This document shows, in pieces, positions 19,130 through 27,344 of a stretch of 64,000 bases of DNA. Below the pieces are notes generated by a model. The model saw only the letters and a list, made by a program, of their open reading frames with translations, ran no database searches and was not told the DNA's origin. Source of the DNA: Fidelibacterota bacterium. Lineage in GTDB: Bacteria; Pseudomonadota; Alphaproteobacteria; Rhodospirillales; Rhodospirillaceae. The stretch covers positions 62,001 through 126,000 of the forward strand of contig CANJPQ010000005.1 in assembly GCA_947476275.1 (NCBI GenBank), given 5' to 3'. The translations under genes and the position numbers were made by a program. The stretch's first letter is position 1; every line of letters starts with the position of its first letter.

Positions 19130-19822
19130 ATGGTCGACAGGTTTAAAGTCGTTTCTGACGTGGCGAAGGGTGGGTCGACCGAACGCCTGCTGAAGATCAG
19201 CGATTCGGCCACGCTCGCTATTTTGAGCGGACTGGTCGAGGGCGAGGTCGCAGAGTTCGGCATTTCGACTGGCGAGTCCTGGGAGGTCTTAGCCGCGACC
19301 ATCGCAGCATGTGAGGGCCACAAGAACACCCGCGGGCTACCTCCAAAGAGTCTATATGGCTTCGATAGCTTTAGAGGAATGCCCGAGGCCAAACTACCGG
19401 AAGACACGGAAGCCCCGATGGTTCAGCGTGGCATTTGGAAACCGGGATCGTGCATTTCGCCAGGAAAGGAGGCTATTCGGTCCATTGCGACCAAATATCT
19501 CCCAGTCGAACGCGTACAACTCTACAAAGGCTGGTTCAGCGAAACCCTCTACACAACACCGCCGCTCTTGAAATTCTGCTGCGTGCATATCGACTGCGAT
19601 TTCTACGAATCAACGGCGCAAGTTCTAGAATTTCTGTTCGAGACAGATCGCCTTTCCGACGGGTGCATAGTCCTATTTGATGATTTTCTCGAAAGTCGCG
19701 GGTCCAAGAAGCTGGGACAGCGCAGGGCGTGGATCGAATGCGTAGAGAAGTACGCACCCGATTATACGGACCTCGGATACTATGGCATTGCATCTTGGCG
19801 TTGCATTATCCACAGAGATTAG
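19130..19822 (+). CDS. TylF/MycF-like O-methyltransferase (island gene)
   Basis: 230 residues with features of the macrocin O-methyltransferase (TylF) family. VAEFGISTGES sits where the SAM-binding motif I is expected, LYGFDSFRGMPE follows, and the metal-binding acidic pairs appear as HIDCDFYEST and LFDDFLE. Relatives methylate sugar hydroxyls in secondary metabolites or surface glycans. Codon use is visibly AT-richer than in neighbouring chromosomal genes, and the gene lies between the two tRNA-Leu repeats, both signs of transfer. The ATG at 19130 follows GGGGAA. The acceptor is unknown. Confidence 0.8.
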   Translation: MVDRFKVVSDVAKGGSTERLLKISDSATLAILSGLVEGEVAEFGISTGESWEVLAATIAACEGHKNTRGLPPKSLYGFDSFRGMPEAKLPEDTEAPMVQRGIWKPGSCISPGKEAIRSIATKYLPVERVQLYKGWFSETLYTTPPLLKFCCVHIDCDFYESTAQVLEFLFETDRLSDGCIVLFDDFLESRGSKKLGQRRAWIECVEKYAPDYTDLGYYGIASWRCIIHRD

Positions 19823-20075
19823 TTTGCGAGCGACGGGACCCCTTCGGTCAATTCCTCAATCTTCGACAGCAACTCAGTTTTTGGTCGGGTCGCATTTGGG
19901 CGCTTCCGAACACAGGGTCCGGCCTGGACACTTCGTTCCGTCGTGCTCGCTGTTGAACGCCGTGCACTCGACCGCACTGCGCCGCTTAGGACGACATACC
20001 TCCCAATACTCAAGGTGGAGAAACGCCGCGAATGGCCTAGCATGACTGCCGCGAGATACGTTCGGGGGACAAACG
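19823..20075. other. Gap between the two island genes
   Basis: About 250 bp without a credible gene. The end contains GGGGGA just before the TTG start of the next gene. Confidence 0.4.
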
Positions 20076-21662
20076 TTGGGCTACACAACCACTTTTATTC
20101 GAATGCTTCGTGCACTCCACAGAGCCGGTCAAATCAAGTCCGGGCAGCGATTCGCGGATATTGGCGCTCAAGTTATTGAGCCAGACACGCGCGACGCCGT
20201 CGCTGCGATTCTTAAGGACTTCGGTCAGGAGTTGAAGGCGGAAGATAGCGTCTGGTTCCAAGACAAGCCCGGCCGGAAGCCATCTGCCGGCGTCCTCATG
20301 CGGCGACTGGGTTTCGACTACGCGGCGATAGACGCGTCCTCAGAAGTCTTCGCAACGGCCTCAGGGCAAAATTTCGATTTGAACTTCGACGCCGTCCCCG
20401 TGACCGCACGTGGAACGTGGGATTTCATCTTCGAAAACGGAACTTTTGAACACGCATGCAACCAGAGAAATTGCTTCAATGTCGCTCACGATCTCGGCGC
20501 CACGGGATCGTTACGTTTGCATGCCTTGCCGTTTCTAGGAATGTACGACTATCACTACGTCACCATGTTGCCCCGGCTGTATTTGGATCTAGCCGAGGCG
20601 AACAACTACTCCATAGAGGGGATGTGGCTGGTCATTGAGGGCGGCGAAGTCCCAGTACAGTGGGACGGAAACTATGAAGACTTCGATAGATATGCCCTCG
20701 ATGTGAGCGAGTCTGTGTTCCTGTGCCTCTACGTCTTGTATCGAAAGCTAGTTCATAGCCCCTTCGCATCAGTTGCTCTGCCAGACGACGCTGACCGCCA
20801 ATTTGGTTATCAACGCGCAACCTTCAATATTCTGACCGACAGCATCGTTCAGCGTTTCATAGGCAAGCCACAGTCGATCATGGATATCGGGGCGCAAATC
20901 TTGAAGGTAGAGAAGGCCGACAACAGCGTCTTCGACTTTGCGAAGTTGTATGGCGACCACGACGAATACGTGTCGCAAGGCGATTTCACGTTGCAGCAGT
21001 TGTTTTCCCAGTTGGGGATTCGTCACGCCCAACTTCCCCGTGCGGAAGTTGCCGTTGCGGCTGCAGAGGCCGATGCGCGAGGGACCTGGGATCTGGTGAC
21101 CAACCTCGGCGTGATGAATAGAGATTTGGATGTTTTGGGGCAACTGCAAGCCACCCACAATCTGACGAAGGTCGGGGGGCACATGCTGTTTGTTGTTGCG
21201 GCCCAGGGCGTGACGACCGATCTCTATTGGAATATCCACCCGAGCTTATTTGAGGAGGCGGCGATTCATAATGCTTATGAAATGGTGGCCGCCTGGATCA
21301 AGACGACGAAGGGCGATCGGCTTAGTTGGTGGGACGAATACAGCTTCAAAAAAATGAAGGTCGGCGCTTCGGGCCACGACGACGTAATATATTACTGCGT
21401 GATCTTGCGAAAGCAGTTCGACAATCCGTTTTTTATTCCATATCAATCGAAGTATCGCTATCTCCGATCTGAGCAGGCTTCGCAGCGATATACGGTGTTC
21501 GACGGTCAATCGATAAAGCCGGATTGGCCTATCGTGCGTTGGCCGACACGAGCGGCTCTCGCTGGCTTAGACCGCAATAACCGCAGGCGCGAGCCGACCG
21601 CCCAGATATTTTACAAAGATCACCCTTTTCCCCTGGCAGGGTTCCGGTCGCCGCAGAAATAG
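20076..21662 (+). CDS. Protein with two tandem methyltransferase-like domains (island gene)
   Basis: 528 residues from a TTG at 20076 with GGGGGA at good spacing; an ATG at 20103 is the alternative. The protein contains an internal duplication. DIGAQ at residues 28-32 recurs at 270-274, and RGTWD at 112-116 recurs at 335-339. Each is followed by a segment like the late strands of a class I SAM methyltransferase fold (domain 1 ENGTFEHACNQ, domain 2 TKVGGHMLFV). The SAM-binding glycine motif is degenerate in both halves (DIGAQ instead of GxGxG), so activity is uncertain. No signal peptide or membrane helix. It follows the TylF-like gene and ends 30 bp before the distal tRNA repeat. Function unknown. 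Confidence 0.65.
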   Translation: MGYTTTFIRMLRALHRAGQIKSGQRFADIGAQVIEPDTRDAVAAILKDFGQELKAEDSVWFQDKPGRKPSAGVLMRRLGFDYAAIDASSEVFATASGQNFDLNFDAVPVTARGTWDFIFENGTFEHACNQRNCFNVAHDLGATGSLRLHALPFLGMYDYHYVTMLPRLYLDLAEANNYSIEGMWLVIEGGEVPVQWDGNYEDFDRYALDVSESVFLCLYVLYRKLVHSPFASVALPDDADRQFGYQRATFNILTDSIVQRFIGKPQSIMDIGAQILKVEKADNSVFDFAKLYGDHDEYVSQGDFTLQQLFSQLGIRHAQLPRAEVAVAAAEADARGTWDLVTNLGVMNRDLDVLGQLQATHNLTKVGGHMLFVVAAQGVTTDLYWNIHPSLFEEAAIHNAYEMVAAWIKTTKGDRLSWWDEYSFKKMKVGASGHDDVIYYCVILRKQFDNPFFIPYQSKYRYLRSEQASQRYTVFDGQSIKPDWPIVRWPTRAALAGLDRNNRRREPTAQIFYKDHPFPLAGFRSPQK

Positions 21663-21692
21663 CGAGAGATGGGCGGCTAGGCCCGCGGTCCG

Positions 21693-21738
21693 AGGCCCTC
21701 ATCGGGCCGTTCCGGTTCAAGTCCGGAAGCGGGCACCA
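21693..21738 (+). repeat. attR-like copy: partial tRNA-Leu 3' end
   Basis: Bases 21701-21738 are identical to 18674-18711, the tRNA-Leu variable arm, T-arm, acceptor 3' strand and CCA. A few bases upstream also match with one gap. GCCCGC at 21681 resembles the acceptor 5' strand, but the D- and anticodon arms are missing, so this is not a functional tRNA. It marks the right boundary of the island. Confidence 0.85.
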
Positions 21739-21974
21739 TCTATTGCGCTTCCGGCGCTTATCGCGACACCGCGACCGGAGCCTCACACGCCCATCCGCGT
21801 CCTCGTCGACCATCAGGCATGCGTTGGCCGCGAGCAAACAACTTTGCGCTCCGACTCTGATCGAGGAGTCACCGCTGCCTGTCCGCTGGTCCATTGGTAA
21901 ATTGGCGCAGGGCGAAGGTATCGTGCAGCCGGCGCGGGGGATATCATTCCGCCGGAGATAAACGGGGGCGCCGC
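21739..21974. other. Chromosomal gap after the island
   Basis: About 236 bp of GC-rich sequence with no recognisable gene. It probably contains the promoter of the FGE-like gene starting at 21975. In the ancestral chromosome this stretch would have followed the tRNA-Leu gene directly. Confidence 0.4.
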
Positions 21975-22976
21975 ATGGCACGATTGATTTCCATCGCGTT
22001 GATTGTTCTTTTCGGCGTCAGCGGTGCCGCGCGGGCCGCTGATGCGATCAAGCCGGGCGCGGTCTTCCGGGATTGCCCCACATGCCCGGAGCTGGTGGCG
22101 ATCCCGGCCGGCGCCTTCAACATGGGCTCGACCGCAGCAGAAACCGATCGCGAGCGCATGCCGCCGCTGTACGCCGCCAACGAGCAGCCCCGTCACCGGG
22201 TCACCATCGCCAAGCCGTTCGCGCTTGGCCGGTATGAGGTGACCCGCGCCGAGTATGCCGCTTTTGTCGAGGCAACCCAGCGCGATGACGGTTTCTTCTG
22301 CCGCATTTACGATGCGCGGGGCGTTTTGTTCGTCACAACGCCGGGCAAATCTTGGCAAGACCCGGGCTTCCCGCAGACCGATGACCATCCGGTCGTCTGC
22401 GTGAGCTGGGACGACGCGGTCGCGTATGCCAACTGGCTGTCGTCCAAGACGGGAAAGATCTATCGACTGCCGAGCGAGGCTGAATGGGAATACGCCGCAC
22501 GCGGCGGCACCAGCACCGCGCGATGGTGGGGCGATTCCGTCGACGGCGCTTGCGCCTATGCCAATGTCGGCGACCTGGATGCCGGCGATGGCCCGTACCT
22601 GTGGGGCAAGCCAGGTGCGCCGGTCACGTACGATCTCAAGGGCGCCGAACGGCTGGTGCGATGCCGGGACGGTTATGCGTTCACCGCGCCGGTGGGAAAG
22701 TACAAACCCAATCCCTTTGGCCTGTTCGACATGCTGGGGAATGCGTGGGAATGGGTGGCCGACTGCCGACACGACACCTACGCTGGTACGCCGCCTCTCG
22801 ACGGCACGGCATGGGACGCAGCACCCGAGCGCTGCGTGTCCGGATTTCGGGTGAACCGCGGCGCCTCGTGGGCGCACTTCCCCTGGGGAATCCGCGCCGC
22901 GTTGCGCAACGTCAATCCGGCGGATTCGCGCTTCTACACCCAGGGCTTCCGGGTCGCGCGCGAACTGGAACCGTGA
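21975..22976 (+). CDS. Exported FGE-sulfatase-domain protein (paralogue 1)
   Basis: 333 residues from the ATG at 21975; upstream codons in frame are unlikely. A Sec signal peptide (MARLISIALIVLFGVSGAARA) precedes the mature start FRDCPTCPELVAIPAGAFNMGS. The formylglycine-generating-enzyme fold is evident from LPSEAEWEYAARGG, NPFGLFDMLGNAWEWVADC and the C-terminal GFRVAREL. The region RVNRGASWAHFPWGIRAA lacks the cysteines that bind copper in true FGEs, so it is probably not a sulfatase activator. Two paralogues of the same build lie at 31763-32719 and 39227-40162. Function unknown. Confidence 0.85.
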   Translation: MARLISIALIVLFGVSGAARAADAIKPGAVFRDCPTCPELVAIPAGAFNMGSTAAETDRERMPPLYAANEQPRHRVTIAKPFALGRYEVTRAEYAAFVEATQRDDGFFCRIYDARGVLFVTTPGKSWQDPGFPQTDDHPVVCVSWDDAVAYANWLSSKTGKIYRLPSEAEWEYAARGGTSTARWWGDSVDGACAYANVGDLDAGDGPYLWGKPGAPVTYDLKGAERLVRCRDGYAFTAPVGKYKPNPFGLFDMLGNAWEWVADCRHDTYAGTPPLDGTAWDAAPERCVSGFRVNRGASWAHFPWGIRAALRNVNPADSRFYTQGFRVARELEP

Positions 22977-23071
22977 ACGGCGCGGCGCGCTGAGACCCAC
23001 ACCGCTCGACATGGCATGCGCGCCGTGGGCTCACCCCGGCTTCGAACCGATCGCTCACCAAGGATAGCGAG

Positions 23072-24112
23072 ATGACGACGCCGGGCCCTGGCATATCCGA
23101 AGCGGCGCTCCGCGCGGCGATTGCGCGGGATCCGAACGCGCTGGGGGCCCACCTTCACCTCGCCGAACTTCTACATCAGCAGAACCGCACGGTGGAGGCG
23201 TTGATGCTCGCCTCCGCCGCGACCGCATTGGCACCGCAATCCGCCGATGCGCATCGGATACATGGCGCGATCCTGGTGGATATGGATCCGCCGGCGGCAC
23301 TGGACGCGCTCAAGAAAGCCGTAGCGTTGGATCCGGCCTCTCACGCAGCGCTCACGATGCTCGCCCTGGCCCATGCGCGGACCGGAGATTTCGCAACCGC
23401 GGCAGAAACTATCAAGCCGGTGGTCGATGAAGACCCGAGCAATGGTGTCGCGCGACACAGCTACGACGCATGGTCGGGAGCGACGTCGGCAACTTGGTCC
23501 CCAGGCTACGTGGAAACCATATTCGACAGGTTCGCGCCGACATTCGACACCCATCTGCGTTCACTTCGCTACAGCGTGCCGGAAGATACGGCAGCTTTGC
23601 TCCATCGCGTCGCACCTGCACAAAGGCGATTCTCCCGCCTGCTCGACATCGGGTGCGGCACCGGCTTAGGCGCGGCGGCCTTGGCCCGGTATTTCGATAT
23701 CCCGTCGCGCATCGGCCTCGACCTTTCGCTGCGCATGATCGAGGTCGCGACCGCAAAGAACCTCTATACCCAGCTGATTCATGGCGACACGACGGCGTTG
23801 AAAGGCTGGAGCGGGGATTTCGACCTGATGATCGCGCTCGACGTCTTCATCTACGTCGGCGCGCTCGAGCAATTATTTTCCGACATTGCGCCGCGACTTG
23901 CACCCGGCGGTCTCATTGCCTATTCGATTGAAACCGCAATCGTTGACACCTACGAGCTTCGCCCCACCGGCCACTACGTCCATAACCCGGACTATATCGA
24001 TACGGCCGGAGAACTTTACGGCCTAAAGCCGGCAGGCGGTGCCACCTGCATCTTGCGCGAGGAATCCGGCAAACGCGTGCCGGGCTACATCGGAATTCTT
24101 CAGCGGGCCTGA
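23072..24112 (+). CDS. TPR-containing SAM-dependent methyltransferase
   Basis: 346 residues. About 125 N-terminal residues form three to four TPR-like helical repeats (LHLAELLHQQNRTVEAL, ALDALKKAVALDPAS and similar). A class I methyltransferase domain follows, with motif I LLDIGCGTGLGAAAL near residue 190, DLSLRMIE and FDLMIALDVFIYVG. The TPR part may bind a protein partner or substrate. No signal peptide. The gene is separated from the FGE-like gene by 95 bp and ends 4 bp from the convergent RraA-like gene. Substrate unknown. Confidence 0.88.
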   Translation: MTTPGPGISEAALRAAIARDPNALGAHLHLAELLHQQNRTVEALMLASAATALAPQSADAHRIHGAILVDMDPPAALDALKKAVALDPASHAALTMLALAHARTGDFATAAETIKPVVDEDPSNGVARHSYDAWSGATSATWSPGYVETIFDRFAPTFDTHLRSLRYSVPEDTAALLHRVAPAQRRFSRLLDIGCGTGLGAAALARYFDIPSRIGLDLSLRMIEVATAKNLYTQLIHGDTTALKGWSGDFDLMIALDVFIYVGALEQLFSDIAPRLAPGGLIAYSIETAIVDTYELRPTGHYVHNPDYIDTAGELYGLKPAGGATCILREESGKRVPGYIGILQRA

Positions 24113-24116
24113 CGTA

Positions 24117-24833
24117 TTATCGCGGCGGGGGCGCGGTTGAGAGGACTTCCATGTCCTCGAACTTCGAGATCTTTTCTTCCGCGCCGCTGCGTTTGTAGTA
24201 AGGGTCGGCCTTCTTCTCGCGTGGGCCGATCTTTCCGTCCGCGGGGCGCGCGGGGGTGCCTTCGGCACGGGTGATAACGTCCTCGATGCTGTCCCGCGGG
24301 ACAACGACGACGCCGTCTTCGTCGCCGAGGATCAGATCGCCCGGATAGACGATGACGCCGCCACAAATCACCGGGCTGTTGATCCATCCGGGTTTCTCGC
24401 TGCCCTGCCACCGCGCAACCGTTCCCCGGCAGAACACCGGGATGTTCTCACGCGCGCGGATGACCTCCGCCGTCAGCACATAGCCGTCGATGACGAGACC
24501 GGTGCCGCCGGCTTCTTTGACGCCGGCCGCCTGGCTGGCGCCGAACGCAGCGGCGTTCGGATTGCCGGCCGCATCGACCACGACGACATCGCCGGGCTTC
24601 ACGTACTTTCCGCAGATCGCACTCATGAGCGTGTCGTCGGTATATTCAGGGCGCACCGTGAGGGCCGGTCCGCACACCCGCCAGGATCGATCCAAAGCCT
24701 TGATGCCGACGTCCATCGTCTGCCGGGGCCCGACAAGCCCGCCGACCATGCAGTAATAAAGGTTTTGAGCGCGTGCGACGAGATCCGGCGCCGGGCGCGG
24801 AAAGTCGGTAATGATGTGATATCGCGCCGTCAT
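24117..24833 (-). CDS. RraA-like protein (aldolase/dimethylmenaquinone methyltransferase-like family)
   Basis: 238 residues of the RraA fold. Motifs include DDTLMSAICGKYVKPGDVVVVDAAG, LVIDGYVLTAEVIR and VYPGDLILGDEDGVVVVP. Members act as divalent-metal aldolases (4-hydroxy-4-methyl-2-oxoglutarate type) or as RNase E inhibitors. The R-x(n)-D metal and substrate residues of the aldolases are plausible here in IDGYVLTAEVIRARE, but I cannot decide between roles. It has an 82-bp divergent spacing from the solute-binding protein gene at 24916, suggesting a shared regulatory region. Confidence 0.78.
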   Translation of the reverse strand: MTARYHIITDFPRPAPDLVARAQNLYYCMVGGLVGPRQTMDVGIKALDRSWRVCGPALTVRPEYTDDTLMSAICGKYVKPGDVVVVDAAGNPNAAAFGASQAAGVKEAGGTGLVIDGYVLTAEVIRARENIPVFCRGTVARWQGSEKPGWINSPVICGGVIVYPGDLILGDEDGVVVVPRDSIEDVITRAEGTPARPADGKIGPREKKADPYYKRSGAEEKISKFEDMEVLSTAPPPR

Positions 24834-24915
24834 GAGTCCGCTCCCTAAAGACGCGCCGAGGCCCCATTATCGCACGGGCTGATCTTTTTTACCGTATGCT
24901 GCTGACGGCAACTAC

Positions 24916-26439
24916 ATGAGCGTTTCGATGAAATTGAGAGACTGCCTCATCCTCCTCTTCGCCGTGCTGGCAGCGCCGACCGTTCGGGCCGCAGGTGATC
25001 CGGATGCCTTGCGCATCGGTATCTACTCCCTGCCGCCGCAGAGTATCGCGCCGTTTCGCAGCTACAGTACGCCCAGCATTTACTTCGCGTCCGCGCTTTA
25101 CGATGCCTTGACGGAGATCGCGCCGGGGGGCGTTGCCGTGCCAGCCCTGGCGATCAAATGGGAGCAGCGCTCTGCGACCACGTGGCGCTTTCACTTGCGC
25201 GCGAACGTGAAGTTCTCCAACGGTGAGGTGTTCGACGCAAGCGCCATCGCCTTCGCTTTCGGGCATCTTTTGAAGCCCGAGAACCGGGGCCTGCCCGCCG
25301 CCAACCTCGTTGCGAATATCGCCGGCATCGCCGTCGTCGACCCGCTGACGGTCGACATCACCGCGAAGCGCTCCGCCGTCACGCTGCCGAACGACGTCGC
25401 GGGAATCTACATTCCCGCCCCGCGCGCCTATCAGTCGATGTCGGAAACGGATTTCGCGCGGGCACCTATCGGCACCGGGCCCTATCGGATCGCGGCCAAG
25501 GATGCCTCCACCGTGACGATGGAAGCCGCCGTGGAGTCCTGGCGATCGGCAAAGACCAAACGGCTTAGATTTCAAATGATCGCCGATGAAAGCGCCCGTG
25601 TCGCGGCGCTGCAGACCGCTGCGATCGACGTCGTCATGCCGGTCTCACCGGACGCCTTCGACGTCGTGACGGCCGCAGGCGCGCGCATCCTCGAGGTGCC
25701 CTCGGCCTCGGTGTTTGCGATCCAGCTGATCACGGAGCGTACCGGCAGTCCCTTCAAGGACGTGCGCGTGCGCCGGGCGGTGAACTACGCGATCAACAAG
25801 GACGCCATCGCCAAAGCGCTGTTTGCCGGCAGGACCTCGACCAGCGGTCAGGCCGCTTCGGGCGTCACGGCAGGATTTGATCGCGCCATCCCGGCGTATC
25901 CTTACGATCCGGCGAAAGCCAAAGCCCTGCTGGCGGAGGCCGGATTTCCCAAAGGGTTCAAGGTGCAGTTCGACGTGGTCACAAGCGCCATTCCCGCGGA
26001 CGCTGCGATGTTCACCCTGGTGGCGCGCGACCTTGCGGCGGTGGGAGTCGTGACGGAAATCCAGGCGACCAATCTGGGCGCCTGGGCGAAGAAGCATACG
26101 GACAACAGCTTCGAGGGCCTGGGATTCCAGATGGGCTTCATCTCCCAACCGCAGATGAATACCGTGCGCGCAATGATGCCGTTTCTGTGCCGGAGCCCGG
26201 CGTTCCCCGTATACACGTGCCTGCCGGAGCTCGAGCCCCTCGTCGATGCGGCCGAGAACGCGACCACACCCGACCGCCGCATGGAACTTGAACGCGCCTT
26301 GAATCGCGCCGCCTCGGAACAAGCGCTGGCGATTTTCCTGATCGACGGCATCGATTTTACCGCGCTGTCGAAAGATGTCACGGACGCTTACGCCCCCACC
26401 CGCTTCTATCACTGGGAGCGCTTCGCCAAGCGTCGGTGA
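24916..26439 (+). CDS. Oligopeptide-type ABC solute-binding protein (SBP_bac_5)
   Basis: 507 residues with a Sec signal peptide (hydrophobic LILLFAVLAAP, cleavage near VRA-AG), so periplasmic. An ATG at 24928 is an alternative start. The family-5 solute-binding fold shows in LRIGIYSLPPQ, WRFHLRANVKFSNGEVFDA, APIGTGPYRI and DVRVRRAVNYAINKDAI. Relatives bind peptides, opines, nickel or sugars. No permease or ATPase gene lies nearby. Two paralogues lie at 49870-52889 and share a C-terminal cysteine pair (here CRSPAFPVYTC). The RraA-like gene is divergent and a cupin gene follows. Confidence 0.9.
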   Translation: MSVSMKLRDCLILLFAVLAAPTVRAAGDPDALRIGIYSLPPQSIAPFRSYSTPSIYFASALYDALTEIAPGGVAVPALAIKWEQRSATTWRFHLRANVKFSNGEVFDASAIAFAFGHLLKPENRGLPAANLVANIAGIAVVDPLTVDITAKRSAVTLPNDVAGIYIPAPRAYQSMSETDFARAPIGTGPYRIAAKDASTVTMEAAVESWRSAKTKRLRFQMIADESARVAALQTAAIDVVMPVSPDAFDVVTAAGARILEVPSASVFAIQLITERTGSPFKDVRVRRAVNYAINKDAIAKALFAGRTSTSGQAASGVTAGFDRAIPAYPYDPAKAKALLAEAGFPKGFKVQFDVVTSAIPADAAMFTLVARDLAAVGVVTEIQATNLGAWAKKHTDNSFEGLGFQMGFISQPQMNTVRAMMPFLCRSPAFPVYTCLPELEPLVDAAENATTPDRRMELERALNRAASEQALAIFLIDGIDFTALSKDVTDAYAPTRFYHWERFAKRR

Positions 26440-26527
26440 GCCGCGGAGCGTCGGCGATACGGTTCGCGCGCGGTCGATCATCTGCTATGACAAGAGCCTC
26501 GGCATAGCCTGCCCGACGAGGCCGCCC

Positions 26528-27343
26528 ATGGCACGACCCCAGACCGAATTTCTGTTCGCGCAAAATGTGCCGTGGGGCAGCGCCGCGCCCTTGCCGGATC
26601 GTCCCGGGGTCTCGGCAAAAACCTTGAGCGAAGATGACGCGAGTGGAGAGCGCACCGTGATCGTGCGTTTGCCGGCGAACTATAGCGCCACGGTCGCCTC
26701 GCCGTTCTTCGAGGAGATGTACGTGCTGAGCGGCGCGTTGACGCTCGACGGTGCACCGGTGAAGCGTGACGGTTACGCCAGCATCGATCGCGGCCGCCGA
26801 ACCGCCTGGGGTTCAACTGACGGCGCGGACGTGCTGTTGTGGCTGGACAATGATCCGCTCAAGCAGCCATCGGATCTCATGATCCACGATGTGCTGACGC
26901 TGCCGTGGCGCGGGCCGATGATTCCGGTCGAGGGTGCCGCCCCGGACCTGCGCCGCAAGGTGCTGCGGGTCGATCCGCACACCGGGCAATACCGCAACTT
27001 CCTGCTGGTGGGGCTGCCCTTGCGTTATCCCCACGACTGGAAGGAGCGCGACCTGACGCATCCATGTGTGGAGGAAATGTTCGTGCTGGCCGGTGAGATC
27101 ACCGGACCGCAGGGGCGGATCGGCAAGGGCGGCTACTTCTGGCGGCCTGCGGAAGTGCCGCATGGGCCGTTCTGTTCACGCGAGGGATCGCTGGCGATTT
27201 TCCGCTTCGTGAAGGGCCACCACATCAATGTGTGGGGCGATGAATACTTTCCCATCAGCTACGACCAGCCCTACAAGCCGATCCTGCCGCTGCATCAGCA
27301 ACAGTTCGGCCGCAGCGCTTACGAAGGGCCGCTCGCGTACTAG
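26528..27343 (+). CDS. Two-cupin-domain protein (ChrR-like cupin)
   Basis: 271 residues from the ATG at 26528; the open frame back to 26375 overlaps the previous gene and is not credible. Two cupin-like beta-barrel halves are suggested: the first around FFEEMYVLSGALTLDGAPVKRDGY, the second around PCVEEMFVLAGEITGPQG and WRPAEVPHGPF. Some metal ligand positions appear in the second half (His/Glu), so a metal-binding or enzymatic role is possible. No signal peptide. It follows the solute-binding protein gene by 88 bp, with the same direction. Substrate unknown. Confidence 0.78.
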   Translation: MARPQTEFLFAQNVPWGSAAPLPDRPGVSAKTLSEDDASGERTVIVRLPANYSATVASPFFEEMYVLSGALTLDGAPVKRDGYASIDRGRRTAWGSTDGADVLLWLDNDPLKQPSDLMIHDVLTLPWRGPMIPVEGAAPDLRRKVLRVDPHTGQYRNFLLVGLPLRYPHDWKERDLTHPCVEEMFVLAGEITGPQGRIGKGGYFWRPAEVPHGPFCSREGSLAIFRFVKGHHINVWGDEYFPISYDQPYKPILPLHQQQFGRSAYEGPLAY

Positions 27344-27344
27344 C

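Noticed and set aside
21681-21738. A second tRNA gene
   Set aside because: Only the variable arm, T-arm and acceptor 3' part are present; D-arm and anticodon arm are missing. It is better read as an att-type repeat.
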